From Flavobacteriales bacterium (GTDB lineage Bacteria; Bacteroidota; Bacteroidia; Flavobacteriales_D; JAHECK01): a stretch of DNA of 43,916 bases. How positions within the stretch are numbered: the first letter of the stretch is position 1; the number at the start of each line of letters is the position of its first letter. The notes beneath the pieces were generated by a model that saw only the letters and a list, made by a program, of their open reading frames with translations, was not told the DNA's origin and ran no database searches. A program made the position numbers and the translations under genes. Location of the stretch: positions 1 to 43,916 of the forward strand of contig JAUVAY010000003.1 of the NCBI GenBank assembly GCA_030591505.1, in the 5' to 3' direction. Shown one piece after another: positions 1-9,338 of the stretch.

Positions 1-382
1 CTTCCTGAGGGAAAACTGAATTATTGATCATTTCGACCAACAGAGGTAACAGGTCTTTGGTAAATTTATTAAGCAAGTATAAACTGACCTGACTAAAATC
101 ATTTTGTACATCCGGCATATAAAAAGCTCCCTTCCCATCGATCAATTCTGCAATTTGCTGAGAATTAAAATTTACCGTTCCATCATTTAGTAAGGCATTA
201 ACGGCTCCCGGAAGAACTGGGTTTTCAGAGAATACGTTCCCTGCTTCAAACAATACATCGATCTTAATCAATGCTTGTTTTCCAGCATTAATAAAATAGA
301 CAGGCAAACCATTCGCCAATACGATCTTATCGTAAGACAAAAGATCAAGGGACTCAATTTCCTTAATTAGCGGCTGTATCAT
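1..382 (-). CDS. M16 family peptidase, second subunit (partial, C-terminus outside window)
   Basis: The reading frame is open to the left edge; about 127 N-terminal residues are visible (MIQPLIKEIESLDLLSYDK...). The ATG overlaps the stop of the upstream M16 gene by 4 bp (ATGA), so the two are translationally coupled. The visible part has the opening strand of an M16 domain (VLANGLPVYFI...) but no HxxEH zinc motif where the upstream gene has one. In the M16B family the catalytic and the inactive partner are often encoded side by side, so I infer that this is the non-catalytic partner. It is absent from the ORF track because it is truncated by the window. Confidence 0.82.
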   Translation of the reverse strand, partial: MIQPLIKEIESLDLLSYDKIVLANGLPVYFINAGKQALIKIDVLFEAGNVFSENPVLPGAVNALLNDGTVNFNSQQIAELIDGKGAFYMPDVQNDFSQVSLYLLNKFTKDLLPLLVEMINNSVFPQE

Positions 383-1626
383 TTTTCTTGTGTTTTGGAT
401 TCGTAATAAATAACAGATGCATTATCATCGATCAGGTAGGTAGATGCAAATTCTACAATATCGTTTACTGTAAGATTACGATAATCGCTCATCTCCTCAT
501 TTATCAAGTCTATATTACCCAGCAATTCAAAATAAGCAAGGTTAAATGCTTTATTGGAATGACTGATCTCATTAAACAAATACGTAGACTCTACTTTATT
601 GAGTAAACTATCAACCTCCGATTGAGAAAAATCACCTTCTCTAAGCTTCCGGAGCACTTTTTCAATTTCATTTTCTACTTCTTCAAAAGAAGCTTCCGGA
701 ACCATCATTCCAGATATACTAAAAAGCCCGGGATCGATACTTCCAGTCACACTTGCTCCAATCTGAGTAAATAATTTTTTCTCCTTCACTAAAACCTTAT
801 GTAGCCATGATGAAATTCCTCTTCCCAACAGGTCACTCGTTAAATCACCTACTAAATAAGCAGCCCCCATTCTTTCAGGCATATGGTATACCTTATTAAA
901 TGAATTTTGAGGAACATCCCTTTTAAGGTGCAATGTTCTTTTCTTATTCTGCTTTTCCTCTTGGACAATATTTCTTTCGTATTTCTTTCCAGAAGGGATC
1001 GCACCAAACCACTTAATTATCCACTTTTTTGTTTGTTCAATATCTATATTTCCTGCAATACTTAGAATTGCATTTGAAGGAGAGTAATGTTTCTTAAAAA
1101 AGCCTTTTACATCCTCGAGCGTAGCATCTTCAATATGCGCTACTTTTTTACCAATCGTCGGCCATAAATAGGGATGTTGACGATAGGCCAAGGGTGATAA
1201 TTCAAGCCATATATCTCCATAAGGTTTATTCAAATAGCGTTGCTTAAACTCTTCGATCACAACTTTACGTTGAACTTCAAGCGATTCAGGTGAAAACAGT
1301 AAGCCTTGCATTCGATCCGACTCAAGCATTAAGCCTGATTCCATATTGATAGCTGGTAGAGAAATATAATAATTAGTAAGGTCGTTACTTGTAAAGGCAT
1401 TATTACTAGCCCCCGCCCGTTGTGCTATATCATCATAATCGGGAATTGCCGGAGTGCCTCCGAACATTAAATGTTCAAACAAATGAGCAAAACCCGTTTT
1501 GTCGGGGTTTTCATCTCGCGCCCCTACATCATACAAGACATTGATCGTAACCATTGGAGTGCTACTATCCTGATGTAAAATGACCCGCAAGCCATTCTCC
1601 AATACATATCGTTCAAAATCTACCAT
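379..1626 (-). CDS. M16 family zinc metallopeptidase (catalytic subunit)
   Basis: This 415-aa protein is a typical M16B (PqqL/mitochondrial-processing-peptidase-like) peptidase half. The inverted zinc motif HLFEH is at residues 48-52 and the downstream metal-ligand glutamate lies in VVIEEF near residue 125. The C-terminal half carries the second, structural M16 fold. There is no signal peptide, unlike many Bacteroidota M16 proteins, so it may be cytoplasmic. It lies 2 bp after the nitronate monooxygenase-like gene and overlaps the second M16 gene by 4 bp, forming a three-gene operon. The substrate cannot be told from sequence. The start (MVDFERYVLENGL) places the first beta strand where the family expects it. 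Confidence 0.9.
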   Translation of the reverse strand: MVDFERYVLENGLRVILHQDSSTPMVTINVLYDVGARDENPDKTGFAHLFEHLMFGGTPAIPDYDDIAQRAGASNNAFTSNDLTNYYISLPAINMESGLMLESDRMQGLLFSPESLEVQRKVVIEEFKQRYLNKPYGDIWLELSPLAYRQHPYLWPTIGKKVAHIEDATLEDVKGFFKKHYSPSNAILSIAGNIDIEQTKKWIIKWFGAIPSGKKYERNIVQEEKQNKKRTLHLKRDVPQNSFNKVYHMPERMGAAYLVGDLTSDLLGRGISSWLHKVLVKEKKLFTQIGASVTGSIDPGLFSISGMMVPEASFEEVENEIEKVLRKLREGDFSQSEVDSLLNKVESTYLFNEISHSNKAFNLAYFELLGNIDLINEEMSDYRNLTVNDIVEFASTYLIDDNASVIYYESKTQEK

Positions 1627-1628
1627 AA

Positions 1629-2579
1629 CTATAATTCCTTAAAATTTGAAGTTGTTTTTAATGCTGAATTATACTCGTTCACGATGTTTTCAAGAATGGT
1701 TTTAGCAGGTAAAATAGAGTTGATAGCACCCGATATTTGACCTATTTCAAGCTCTCCTTCTTTCAAATCACCTTCATACATTCCCTTTTTTGCTCTTCCT
1801 CTGCCCAATAGTGATTTCAATTCATCAATCGATACATTCTTAGTATATGCTTTTTCCAAATCAGCATAGAATTCATTTTTTATCAATCTTACCGGCGCCA
1901 GTTCTTTAAGTGTAAGCACTGTATCCCCTTCCTTTACATCCACTACCTTTTCTTTAAATGCCAAATGGGCGGATGATTCGTTTGAGCATACAAAACGACT
2001 TCCAATTTGAACAGCTTCTGCACCGAGGGTCATCGCCGCTAACATCGCTTTGCCATCGGCTATTCCACCTGCAGCTATCATTGGGATATCAATTGTCTTT
2101 GCAACCTGAGGCCACAATACCAAACTGGTAGTTTCTTCTCTTCCATTATGTCCACCAGCTTCGAAGCCTTCCGCTACAATAGCATCCACTCCTGCCTCTT
2201 GTGCTTTTAGGGCAAATTTCACGCTTGATACTACATGGACGACAATAATTCCATTATCCTGTAATAATTTCGTCCATGCTTTTGGATTTCCTGCAGATGA
2301 AAATACAATAGGTACTTTTTCTTTAATTATCGTTTTCACATGCTCCTCTACGTTAGGATAAAGAAGAGGAATATTAACCGCGAAAGGTTTATTCGTATTC
2401 TTCTTTACTTTTTGAATCTGTTCTTCCAGTACTTCCGGATACATAGAGCCGGATCCTAAAATCCCAAGTCCACCAGCATTACTTACCGCACTGGCTAATT
2501 CCCATCCTGAACACCAAATCATCCCTGCCTGGATGATCGGATACTCTATATTGAATAGCTTTGTTATTCTATTTTTCAT
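1629..2579 (-). CDS. Nitronate monooxygenase / FabK-like FMN enzyme
   Basis: This is a TIM-barrel FMN enzyme of the nitronate monooxygenase (2-nitropropane dioxygenase) and FabK superfamily, about 316 aa. EAGGHNG holds the histidine taken as catalytic in nitronate monooxygenases, AAGGIADG with GAEAVQIGSRF forms the FMN phosphate site, and the N-terminus IEYPIIQAGM is the usual first strand. The ORF track starts 12 codons earlier; I choose the internal ATG (MKNRITKLF) because the extra residues are not family-like. It is the first gene of an operon with two M16 peptidases. FabK-type enoyl-ACP reductase activity is the alternative, and sequence alone does not separate them safely. Confidence 0.85.
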   Translation of the reverse strand: MKNRITKLFNIEYPIIQAGMIWCSGWELASAVSNAGGLGILGSGSMYPEVLEEQIQKVKKNTNKPFAVNIPLLYPNVEEHVKTIIKEKVPIVFSSAGNPKAWTKLLQDNGIIVVHVVSSVKFALKAQEAGVDAIVAEGFEAGGHNGREETTSLVLWPQVAKTIDIPMIAAGGIADGKAMLAAMTLGAEAVQIGSRFVCSNESSAHLAFKEKVVDVKEGDTVLTLKELAPVRLIKNEFYADLEKAYTKNVSIDELKSLLGRGRAKKGMYEGDLKEGELEIGQISGAINSILPAKTILENIVNEYNSALKTTSNFKEL

Positions 2580-2746
2580 ATAAAATTTAAGATCGATTAA
2601 TAGCTGACTGATCAAGTCAATTATTTAATAAATTAAATTGAAATAATTATCCAACTCAATTTTACAAAAATACGTTATTGAATGCTACAAGGAAGTATTT
2701 AATGAGGATATGTAAGCCTTATTTCATTACGTGTTTTTAACTCCAA
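2580..2746 (-). promoter_or_regulatory. Promoter region of the nmo-M16 operon, -7 box TATTTTTG at 2665-2672
   Basis: In the 167-bp gap between tilS and the nitronate monooxygenase gene, the minus strand has TATTTTTG (complement of 2665-2672). This matches the Bacteroidota -7 consensus TAnnTTTG, with a TTG 15 bp upstream at 2688-2690. A start near 2660 would give a leader of about 80 nt. It suggests the operon is transcribed separately from tilS, although read-through is not excluded. Confidence 0.5.
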
Positions 2747-4045
2747 TCAACTTAGCATTTCCACTCGCCAAAACACTTTCGTTTCATTATCAATTTTCAC
2801 TTTCTCACTGAGTACAAGTCCGGGGATCCAAACAACCTCACCCTCAGATTCCAGAAGAAAAACATTCTTTTTACTCGCCCGATCGACCTTTTTATCTATT
2901 AAAATATCACTCACCTTTTTATTTCCTTTCATACCAAGAGGCTGAATACGATCACCTTCCTTCCATTTTCTTAATATAATAGGAAATAGGAGCTTCTCTT
3001 TATCGAAGGTTTCAACATTTTTCTTCCCTTCTATCTTCCCTTCCTTTTGGGTTGAGAACTTAAGCATCATCGGATCAATTATGGCGCTTGTATTTTCATG
3101 AATTTCAATCTTCTCATCCTTTACAAAATCCTTAGCAACGATAATGACCTTCTGTCGATCAATAAACAATTCGTGTGATTTTGAAATAAAAACCTTTCCT
3201 ACCTCCTCTATTGAATAAAGAATGTTTTGAACCTGATCTCTATTGAAATTAAACTCCTTTATGAGATCAAACAAATAAATTCCTAATCGCTTTTTTGAAA
3301 TTGTTTCTATAATTATTTGTCCTTTTTGGATACTATAAAAAGCGTCTTTAAAATCTTCCAACGAATCAATGAAAGATGAATTTACATAGCTAATATTCTC
3401 GACCATACGTTCCAGCGCTTGGTTCAATGCTGGATTTTCCTTTTTAAGTAAAGGGATGATCTCATTTCGAAATCTATTGCGTTTATACTTATCCGAAGTA
3501 TTACTCGAATCCTCTCTCCAATCTACATTCTTGCTTTTCAAATACTTCTCAATCTCTTCTCGCTCAGCAAAAAGTAATGGTCGTATAATATTCCCTTTTA
3601 CTTTTTCCAAACCCATTAAGCCTTTTAACCCTGTCCCTCGCGTAATATTCATCAGGATCGTTTCCGTATTATCATCCTTATGATGAGCTGTCAATATCCA
3701 TGAATAATTATTTTCTTTTAATAATTCATCGAAATAAGCATAACGTATATCCCTTGCTTCTGCCTGAATATTCATCCCTTTTTCCCAATAATCACTTAAT
3801 ACTTCTTTTAGGTAAAATTTGACTTCATTCGCTTTGCAAATTGAAGAAACAAAAGCAGCATCTGCAATTGATTCCTCTCCACGCAAAGAATAATTAACAT
3901 GGGCAACCGAAAAAGAAAAGCCTTCCTCTTTTAAAAGGTAAAAAAGTGCAATAGAATCGGCGCCACCGGAAAGTGCCAAAAGAAGAGAGTCCTCTTTACT
4001 AAAAAGCTTGTTTGATTCAATAAAATCCTTGAAACGGTCGATCAT
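2747..4045 (-). CDS. tilS: tRNA(Ile)-lysidine synthetase TilS
   Basis: TilS modifies C34 of the tRNA-Ile(CAU) anticodon to lysidine using ATP and lysine, so that AUA is read correctly; it is normally essential. The 432-aa protein has the PP-loop ATP pyrophosphatase motif SGGADS near residue 26, AHHKDDNTET in the N-terminal domain, and a C-terminal TilS domain (RKWKEGDRIQPLGMKG) near residue 360. Length and order are normal. It starts 9 bp downstream of pabB on the same strand. A TAnnTTTG box overlaps the pabB stop, so tilS may also be transcribed alone from a nearly leaderless mRNA. Confidence 0.96.
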   Translation of the reverse strand: MIDRFKDFIESNKLFSKEDSLLLALSGGADSIALFYLLKEEGFSFSVAHVNYSLRGEESIADAAFVSSICKANEVKFYLKEVLSDYWEKGMNIQAEARDIRYAYFDELLKENNYSWILTAHHKDDNTETILMNITRGTGLKGLMGLEKVKGNIIRPLLFAEREEIEKYLKSKNVDWREDSSNTSDKYKRNRFRNEIIPLLKKENPALNQALERMVENISYVNSSFIDSLEDFKDAFYSIQKGQIIIETISKKRLGIYLFDLIKEFNFNRDQVQNILYSIEEVGKVFISKSHELFIDRQKVIIVAKDFVKDEKIEIHENTSAIIDPMMLKFSTQKEGKIEGKKNVETFDKEKLLFPIILRKWKEGDRIQPLGMKGNKKVSDILIDKKVDRASKKNVFLLESEGEVVWIPGLVLSEKVKIDNETKVFWRVEMLS

Positions 4046-4049
4046 AAAG

Positions 4050-4057
4050 CAAAGTTA
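4050..4057 (-). promoter_or_regulatory. Putative -7 promoter box TAACTTTG of tilS
   Basis: The minus strand reads TAACTTTG, matching TAnnTTTG, with only 4 bp between it and the tilS ATG. It overlaps the stop codon of pabB. If used, the transcript would begin almost at the start codon, giving a leaderless tilS mRNA. No clear -33 TTG was identified, so the call rests on the -7 box and its position. Confidence 0.4.
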
Positions 4058-5326
4058 ACTATTCTGAAGTGCATTTTTCATTGCTTTTGCTTTAAGAATA
4101 CACTCACGGTATTCATCGGGTCCGTTAGCAAGGGAAGTAAGTGCCCCACCAACAGGAAAACTGACTACTCCTTTCTTCTCATTATAAAGAATAGAACGGA
4201 TCACTACATTAAAATCAAAATCACCAGAGGGAGTGAAATAGCCAAAAGCACCCGAATAAACTCCTCTTCCGAAATTTTCATTTTCCTCTATAAGCTGCAT
4301 CGCACGTATTTTTGGAGCACCGGTCATCGAACCCATTGGAAAAGTAGCCTTAATAACATCAACGGGGTGGATATCTTTTTTTGACTGACAAGAGATACTA
4401 GAAATCAACTGATGAACCGTTTTGAAAGAATAAACACCAAATAGTTCATCAACTTTCACGCTAGCTTTTGTTGCGATTTTTGAAAGATCATTTCTCACAA
4501 GATCAACGATCATTACATTTTCTGCCTGTTCTTTAGGATCGTTTCGTAACTTCTCTTTTAATAATTCATCTTCCGCTTCATTTTCACCACGTTTTATCGT
4601 TCCTTTTATCGGTTGAGACAAGATCGAATTTCCTTCTTTCTTCAGGTATCTTTCCGGACTGCCACAAAGGAGATAGTTTTCATTATCATTAAAATAAACG
4701 GAGAAAGGAGCATCCGTCATATTATTTAATCGATAATAAGTACTCAAAGGGTCTATATTGATCCGATCAGTTTTAAATTCCAAACAGTAATTTATCTCAT
4801 AAATATCACCTCGTTGAATATTTTTTCCGAGTCGTTCAAAATGGACGAGATAATCATCCTCTTCGTATCCATGAATCACTTTTTCTACCAAGCTTTTTTC
4901 TCCTGGCATAAACACCTCCATTGCATTTTGCAACATCTTATTAAGTTTTTCTTCCGAAAACCCATTAATAGCATGAACGATCGTAGAGTTAGGATGAACT
5001 TCTATCAATAATTCGGGGACAATAAAATGCAAAGCCGCAAACCCAAGTTCGTTCGGGTTCTTACTTTCTAGTTTTTCAGTATCATTTTTTAGGTCATAAG
5101 ATAAATAACCAGTCATCCAGTCATTCTCTTCCGACTGAAAAGCTTTTAGTTTAGCGAATGCATCATCTGATTCGATTAGCTTTAGTTCACTCACCTTGCC
5201 CCACGAAAGTAAATTAACCTTTGTTTTATCATTACTATTAAAAAATGCCACACTTCCATTATTTTTCTCAATAAAGCGTAGGGGGTCGATAGCAAAGGGA
5301 TAAGATATTTTACTTCGAGTATTCAT
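4055..5326 (-). CDS. pabB: Aminodeoxychorismate synthase component I (PabB)
   Basis: PabB converts chorismate and ammonia to 4-amino-4-deoxychorismate for folate synthesis, working with a PabA amidotransferase (not in this window). This 423-aa protein is a chorismate-binding enzyme: PIKGT at residues 239-243 has the lysine that marks PabB, whereas anthranilate synthase TrpE has PIAGT. MIVDLVRNDL and MTGAPKIRAMQLIEE are the other active-site blocks. The N-terminal 150 residues are the divergent regulatory half. It lies between lnt (13 bp) and tilS (9 bp) in a minus-strand operon. Confidence 0.92.
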   Translation of the reverse strand: MNTRSKISYPFAIDPLRFIEKNNGSVAFFNSNDKTKVNLLSWGKVSELKLIESDDAFAKLKAFQSEENDWMTGYLSYDLKNDTEKLESKNPNELGFAALHFIVPELLIEVHPNSTIVHAINGFSEEKLNKMLQNAMEVFMPGEKSLVEKVIHGYEEDDYLVHFERLGKNIQRGDIYEINYCLEFKTDRINIDPLSTYYRLNNMTDAPFSVYFNDNENYLLCGSPERYLKKEGNSILSQPIKGTIKRGENEAEDELLKEKLRNDPKEQAENVMIVDLVRNDLSKIATKASVKVDELFGVYSFKTVHQLISSISCQSKKDIHPVDVIKATFPMGSMTGAPKIRAMQLIEENENFGRGVYSGAFGYFTPSGDFDFNVVIRSILYNEKKGVVSFPVGGALTSLANGPDEYRECILKAKAMKNALQNS

Positions 5327-5339
5327 TTGATAAAAGCTA

Positions 5340-7016
5340 TCATTTAGAGATCAACGATTCCTTCTTATTTTTAATACTTATTACAAAGGTATAGATCAAT
5401 AGTAAGACACTTAAAAAAGCAGCAAGTCTTCCAATATAATCACCATGCTTTACATAAAAGGTAATTACCTTATTAGGGTATACCGTTTCTACCATGCTGT
5501 CTTGTACCCACCAATCAGATTCTTGTACAACTTCTCCTCTGGGATTTATAAAACAGGATATTCCTGTATTGGCACTTCGGGCTACCCATTTTCGCGTTTC
5601 GATAGCTCTCAGTTTTGCATAGCTAACATGTTGTTTATATCCTGGCGAATCACCCCACCAACCATCATTGGTTATAATTCCCAGGACCTGTGCTCCATTA
5701 TTTATAAATTCAGCACTCACTTCTCCATAAATAGATTCGTAGCAGATCGCCGGGGAAATCCCGATTGAATCTGATGAAGAAAAGAACGGAACCTGATCTT
5801 CTTGCGTACCCAAGGTTCCTGTTGTTCCTCCCATATCTATTGCAAGATCGGCAAATGGTTTTAACAATGATTGAAATGGCATGAACTCTACTGCCGGAAC
5901 TAATTCCGATTTATGATAAAACTGGACTGGCATATCCTTTTCAATGACCAAGGCTGCGTTATAGGATTGGTAATAGACATCCAGACTCTCAATATAACGT
6001 GATGCGTTGACTAATTCTTCATCTTTACTTTGCAATCTATCAGAGGATAAACCAAAAATAAGCGTCAAGTTTGGATAATCATTCAAAAATGTTCTGATCA
6101 ATCGAAGCGAATTAGATTGTTCAATATCATTTTCCCATAGACCAATTAATACAATGGAATCTCTAGTTTGACGGAGTGTGGTTCTTTCTTGTAAAGCTGT
6201 TTCTGGAAAAAGAATAAAGCGTGTTTCCTCTGAAATTTTTGATTTAGCCAACTCCAACATATTCATTAACTGAACGTCAGAGGTAGAATAGTTAAACTTT
6301 TCAGAATAGGGATCAACATTAGGTTGAGTAACAATAATCTCAACACCTTTTCCAGGTGTAGGTGATGTTACAAGATCGGTTTTTCCAAATAGGTAAGAAA
6401 CTATAAGTAGCGATCCGACTGCAATAACATTCATAACAGCTCCTCGTTTATTCCCTTTGATATAATTTTTATAGGAAAAAAACAGAATCAAATTGATCAG
6501 CAGAATAAGTAAAGAGCCTCCAAAGATACCTGTATACTCATACCACTGAATCCACTCTATATGAATAGAAAAAACATTTCCTAGGGTTAGCCAGGGCCAT
6601 GAGAGTTCCCAATTTAAATGCAAATACTCCCAAGCCAGCCAATATAATACTAAGCTAATATAGCCTTCCTTATTCCCTACTCGCGTTCGTGTAATATGAA
6701 AAAGGGAGAAGGCAATCGTCATAAAAGCTGCATTAAGGGTTATGGCCATCCCTGCTGAAAATAATTTTGTTCCTAAACTCTCCTGAACATTATAGATCCA
6801 AAATGTAGTTATGATATTAAAGATTAATAATGCTGGATAAACTCGCTTGAATGCAGCCCAAAACGACCTCTTCCCTTCATTATAAAGATCATCTTCAATA
6901 ATTAATAAAGGCACAAAGCCAATAAAGACAAAGGTGGTTACCGATCCCATATATGGCCAGGAAACTCCGAGTAGAAGTCCTGACAACAGTGTTAAGCCCC
7001 ATGTTTTTAAATTCAT
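5340..7016 (-). CDS. lnt: Apolipoprotein N-acyltransferase
   Basis: Lnt adds the third acyl chain to lipoproteins at the periplasmic face of the inner membrane. The N-terminal 220 residues contain several hydrophobic segments. The nitrilase domain follows with the catalytic triad in order: Glu in LFPETAL (about residue 272), Lys in YHKSELVP (about 369) and Cys in ISPAICYES (about 425); a last membrane helix is near the C-terminus. I use the ATG (MNLKTWG) instead of the TTG given by the ORF track 12 bp upstream. It is the first gene of an lnt-pabB-tilS run. The many lipoproteins in this window need this enzyme or its equivalent. Confidence 0.94.
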   Translation of the reverse strand: MNLKTWGLTLLSGLLLGVSWPYMGSVTTFVFIGFVPLLIIEDDLYNEGKRSFWAAFKRVYPALLIFNIITTFWIYNVQESLGTKLFSAGMAITLNAAFMTIAFSLFHITRTRVGNKEGYISLVLYWLAWEYLHLNWELSWPWLTLGNVFSIHIEWIQWYEYTGIFGGSLLILLINLILFFSYKNYIKGNKRGAVMNVIAVGSLLIVSYLFGKTDLVTSPTPGKGVEIIVTQPNVDPYSEKFNYSTSDVQLMNMLELAKSKISEETRFILFPETALQERTTLRQTRDSIVLIGLWENDIEQSNSLRLIRTFLNDYPNLTLIFGLSSDRLQSKDEELVNASRYIESLDVYYQSYNAALVIEKDMPVQFYHKSELVPAVEFMPFQSLLKPFADLAIDMGGTTGTLGTQEDQVPFFSSSDSIGISPAICYESIYGEVSAEFINNGAQVLGIITNDGWWGDSPGYKQHVSYAKLRAIETRKWVARSANTGISCFINPRGEVVQESDWWVQDSMVETVYPNKVITFYVKHGDYIGRLAAFLSVLLLIYTFVISIKNKKESLISK

Positions 7017-7133
7017 TTCATCCAGCAAATTAGAGGCGAATATAGGAAAAGCAAAGAATTATACGATGTAAAAGTCATTCATCACGCTATATAACCGTTT
7101 ATCCCTTTTTTTCAATATTTTTAGTACTTTGTA

Positions 7134-7165
7134 TTGCATAATACTATTCTTTATACATATCTTTG
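7134..7165 (+). promoter_or_regulatory. Putative promoter of the padR-pspC operon
   Basis: TTG at 7134-7136 is followed after 21 bp by TATCTTTG at 7158-7165, close to the Bacteroidota pattern TTG-N19-23-TAnnTTTG. It lies about 40 bp upstream of the PadR-family ATG in the divergent gap with lnt. PadR regulators often control their own operon; no operator could be defined. Confidence 0.5.
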
Positions 7166-7204
7166 TTAAGAATATTACTATATGAATATTGAAACCCGTG
7201 AAAT

Positions 7205-7543
7205 ATGAAAATTGAAAACACGAAAGCACAAATGAGAAAAGGGGTTTTAGAATTCTGTATTTTATCTGTATTAAGTGATCATGAATCTTACCCTTCTGAC
7301 ATACTTAAACATTTAAAAGAAGGAAAACTGATCGTTGTGGAAGGAACATTGTACCCTCTTTTAACTCGTCTGAAAAATGCTGGTTTACTGGCTTACAGAT
7401 GGGAAGAATCGAAATCGGGCCCACCCCGAAAATACTATCGCCTAACAGAATTAGGTAGTCAATTTTTAGAAGAACTTAACAAGACCTGGAATGAACTTGT
7501 GCAGGCAGTAAAAATAACAACAAAGAAAACCAAAACATCATGA
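7205..7543 (+). CDS. PadR family transcriptional regulator
   Basis: This 112-aa single-domain winged-helix protein carries the PadR pattern: KGVLEFCILSVLSDHESYPSDIL at the recognition region, VVEGTLYPLLTRLKNAGLL and the wing RKYYRLTELG. Its length is that of the short PadR (PF03551) subfamily, which lacks the long C-terminal coiled-coil domain. It overlaps the PspC-domain gene by 4 bp (ATGA). PadR-PspC pairing is common in Bacteroidota, and I infer that it senses envelope or other stress and represses the pair. No ligand can be inferred. Confidence 0.92.
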   Translation: MKIENTKAQMRKGVLEFCILSVLSDHESYPSDILKHLKEGKLIVVEGTLYPLLTRLKNAGLLAYRWEESKSGPPRKYYRLTELGSQFLEELNKTWNELVQAVKITTKKTKTS

Positions 7544-9159
7544 ATAAAACGGTATCAGTAAATATTAGCGGTTTTATATTCAACATTGAAGAAACTGCTT
7601 TTGAGAAACTCAATCGTTATTTAAATACGATTAGAGGATATTTCAGTGAATCGACTGGATCTGAAGAGATCATCGAAGACATTGAAGCACGAATTGCTGA
7701 ATTATTTCAGGAAAAGATAGGTGAGAATTACCAGGTTATAAAACTAAAGGATGTTAACGAAGTGATCGAAATCATGGGGCAACCTGAAGAATATATCGAT
7801 GGTGATGTAGATGATGAACCTAAAATAGGTAGACAAAGCAGCACTTACAGTCAAGCAGAACCTCGTAATAAGTATAGAAAGATCTATCGTGATCCGGACG
7901 ACAAGGTATTAGGTGGAGTTTGTTCGGGTGTTGGTTATTACTTTGGTATTGACCCAATATGGATCAGACTGCTATTCATCGTACTTCTTATCGGATTTGG
8001 AACAGGTATTTTATTATATATCATTCTTTGGATCATTATCCCCCAAGCAAATACGGCTTCTGAAAAATTGGAAATGAAAGGAAATCCTGTTACTGCAGAA
8101 AATATAGGTAAACAAGTAGAGGAAGAGATCGATAATTTAAAAAAAAAGTTCAAAAACTATAAAGAAGGTGTTCCGCAAAAGGAAAGACCAATAGCAAAAG
8201 GAGTACATAGTTTTTTTGACTTTTTAGGAAGATTATTCCGACTACTTTTTAATAGTCTTGGTAAAGTAATAGGCTTTCTATTTATTCTGATCGGATTAAC
8301 AGTATTAGTTTCTTTGGTGTTCTCACTTGGAACAGGCGGTGAATTTCTTGGTCACTATTCGACTATTGATGGAATGAATATCACCTATATGGAACTGATG
8401 GATATTTTCCCTCAGCACGCTATAAACGATGGTTGGACACATGTTCTTTTATTATTGATAGTTGGCCTTCCTTTCTTAGCACTTACCATACTAGGGTTTA
8501 ATATGCTTACCAACTTCACCTATAAAATTCGAGGTTTTGGATTAGCATTATTCCTTATCTGGTTTATCGCAGCAATTGCTGGTGTATTCCAAGTTGGTTA
8601 TATCGCAAAGGATTATATACAGGAATATAAAGAAAAGGACGTCTATAAACTTGAGCAGGTAACGGGTGATACTCTTACTATTGAAGTTTCAGAAGATGAC
8701 ATCTATTATATTGATAGAGCACGACGTCATCATGATGACCTTGACTTCATAAAAGTTATTGATGATAGAATATACCTAGGCAATCCCGAGTTGGATATTG
8801 AAAAAAGCAATACAGATCAATTTCAATTGGTTATCTATAAAGAAAGCAGAGGGAGAAACCGAAAAATTGCCCATGATAATATCAGCGAAATCAAGTACGA
8901 TTATATGGCAATAGGAAACCTCATCAGCTTTTCACCTTATTTTTCAATAGCGAAAGAAAATGGTTATCACTTTGAACAGGTCAAGATCAGATTGCTCGTA
9001 CCAGAAGGAAAAGCTATTTTCCTTAAAGACGGAAGTGAACGCATTATTTATGATATTGAAAATGTGACCAATACCTGGGACCCTAATATGGTTGACAAAG
9101 TATGGACAATGACTGAAGAAGGATTAGAATGTATTGATTGTGATGTAGATGATCTATAA
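7540..9159 (+). CDS. PspC-domain membrane protein, Bacteroidota type
   Basis: This is a 539-aa membrane protein. Residues 1-90 form an acidic helical N-terminal region (VSVNISGFIFNIEE..., EEIIEDIEARIAELF) found on Bacteroidota PspC proteins. A PspC domain follows near 115-168 (DKVLGGVCSGVGYYFGIDP and a transmembrane helix ending IILWIIIPQA). Two to three further membrane helices lie at roughly 240-265, 300-322 and 330-355, then a 180-residue C-terminal beta-rich domain. PspC relates to the phage-shock envelope-stress response; the exact role here is unknown. It is translationally coupled to the PadR gene and closed by a strong terminator. Confidence 0.85.
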   Translation: MNKTVSVNISGFIFNIEETAFEKLNRYLNTIRGYFSESTGSEEIIEDIEARIAELFQEKIGENYQVIKLKDVNEVIEIMGQPEEYIDGDVDDEPKIGRQSSTYSQAEPRNKYRKIYRDPDDKVLGGVCSGVGYYFGIDPIWIRLLFIVLLIGFGTGILLYIILWIIIPQANTASEKLEMKGNPVTAENIGKQVEEEIDNLKKKFKNYKEGVPQKERPIAKGVHSFFDFLGRLFRLLFNSLGKVIGFLFILIGLTVLVSLVFSLGTGGEFLGHYSTIDGMNITYMELMDIFPQHAINDGWTHVLLLLIVGLPFLALTILGFNMLTNFTYKIRGFGLALFLIWFIAAIAGVFQVGYIAKDYIQEYKEKDVYKLEQVTGDTLTIEVSEDDIYYIDRARRHHDDLDFIKVIDDRIYLGNPELDIEKSNTDQFQLVIYKESRGRNRKIAHDNISEIKYDYMAIGNLISFSPYFSIAKENGYHFEQVKIRLLVPEGKAIFLKDGSERIIYDIENVTNTWDPNMVDKVWTMTEEGLECIDCDVDDL

Positions 9160-9227
9160 GGCACTAAATTAAAACAAACCTTAAAACCTTTTCATAGCAC
9201 ATTTGGATTCCCAAATGGAACGTAACA

Positions 9228-9270
9228 ACAAAGAAAGACTGCCAAAAGGCAGTCTTTCTTTGTTTGAAAT
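9228..9270. terminator. Rho-independent terminator after the PspC gene
   Basis: A perfect 16-bp stem (ACAAAGAAAGACTGCC with its complement) encloses an AAAA loop at 9228-9263 and is followed by a T-containing stretch. The A- and T-rich outer parts would let it act in both directions, but only the plus-strand gene needs it. Confidence 0.88.
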
Positions 9271-9338
9271 AACTTTCGTGACCAAATCCTTTTATTAATC
9301 CATTAAAAAAACAGAATTTCGTAGTCGAAACTAAATCA

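Noticed and set aside
4055-5326. Anthranilate synthase component I (TrpE)
   Set aside because: The active site reads PIKGT rather than PIAGT, which marks aminodeoxychorismate synthase PabB.
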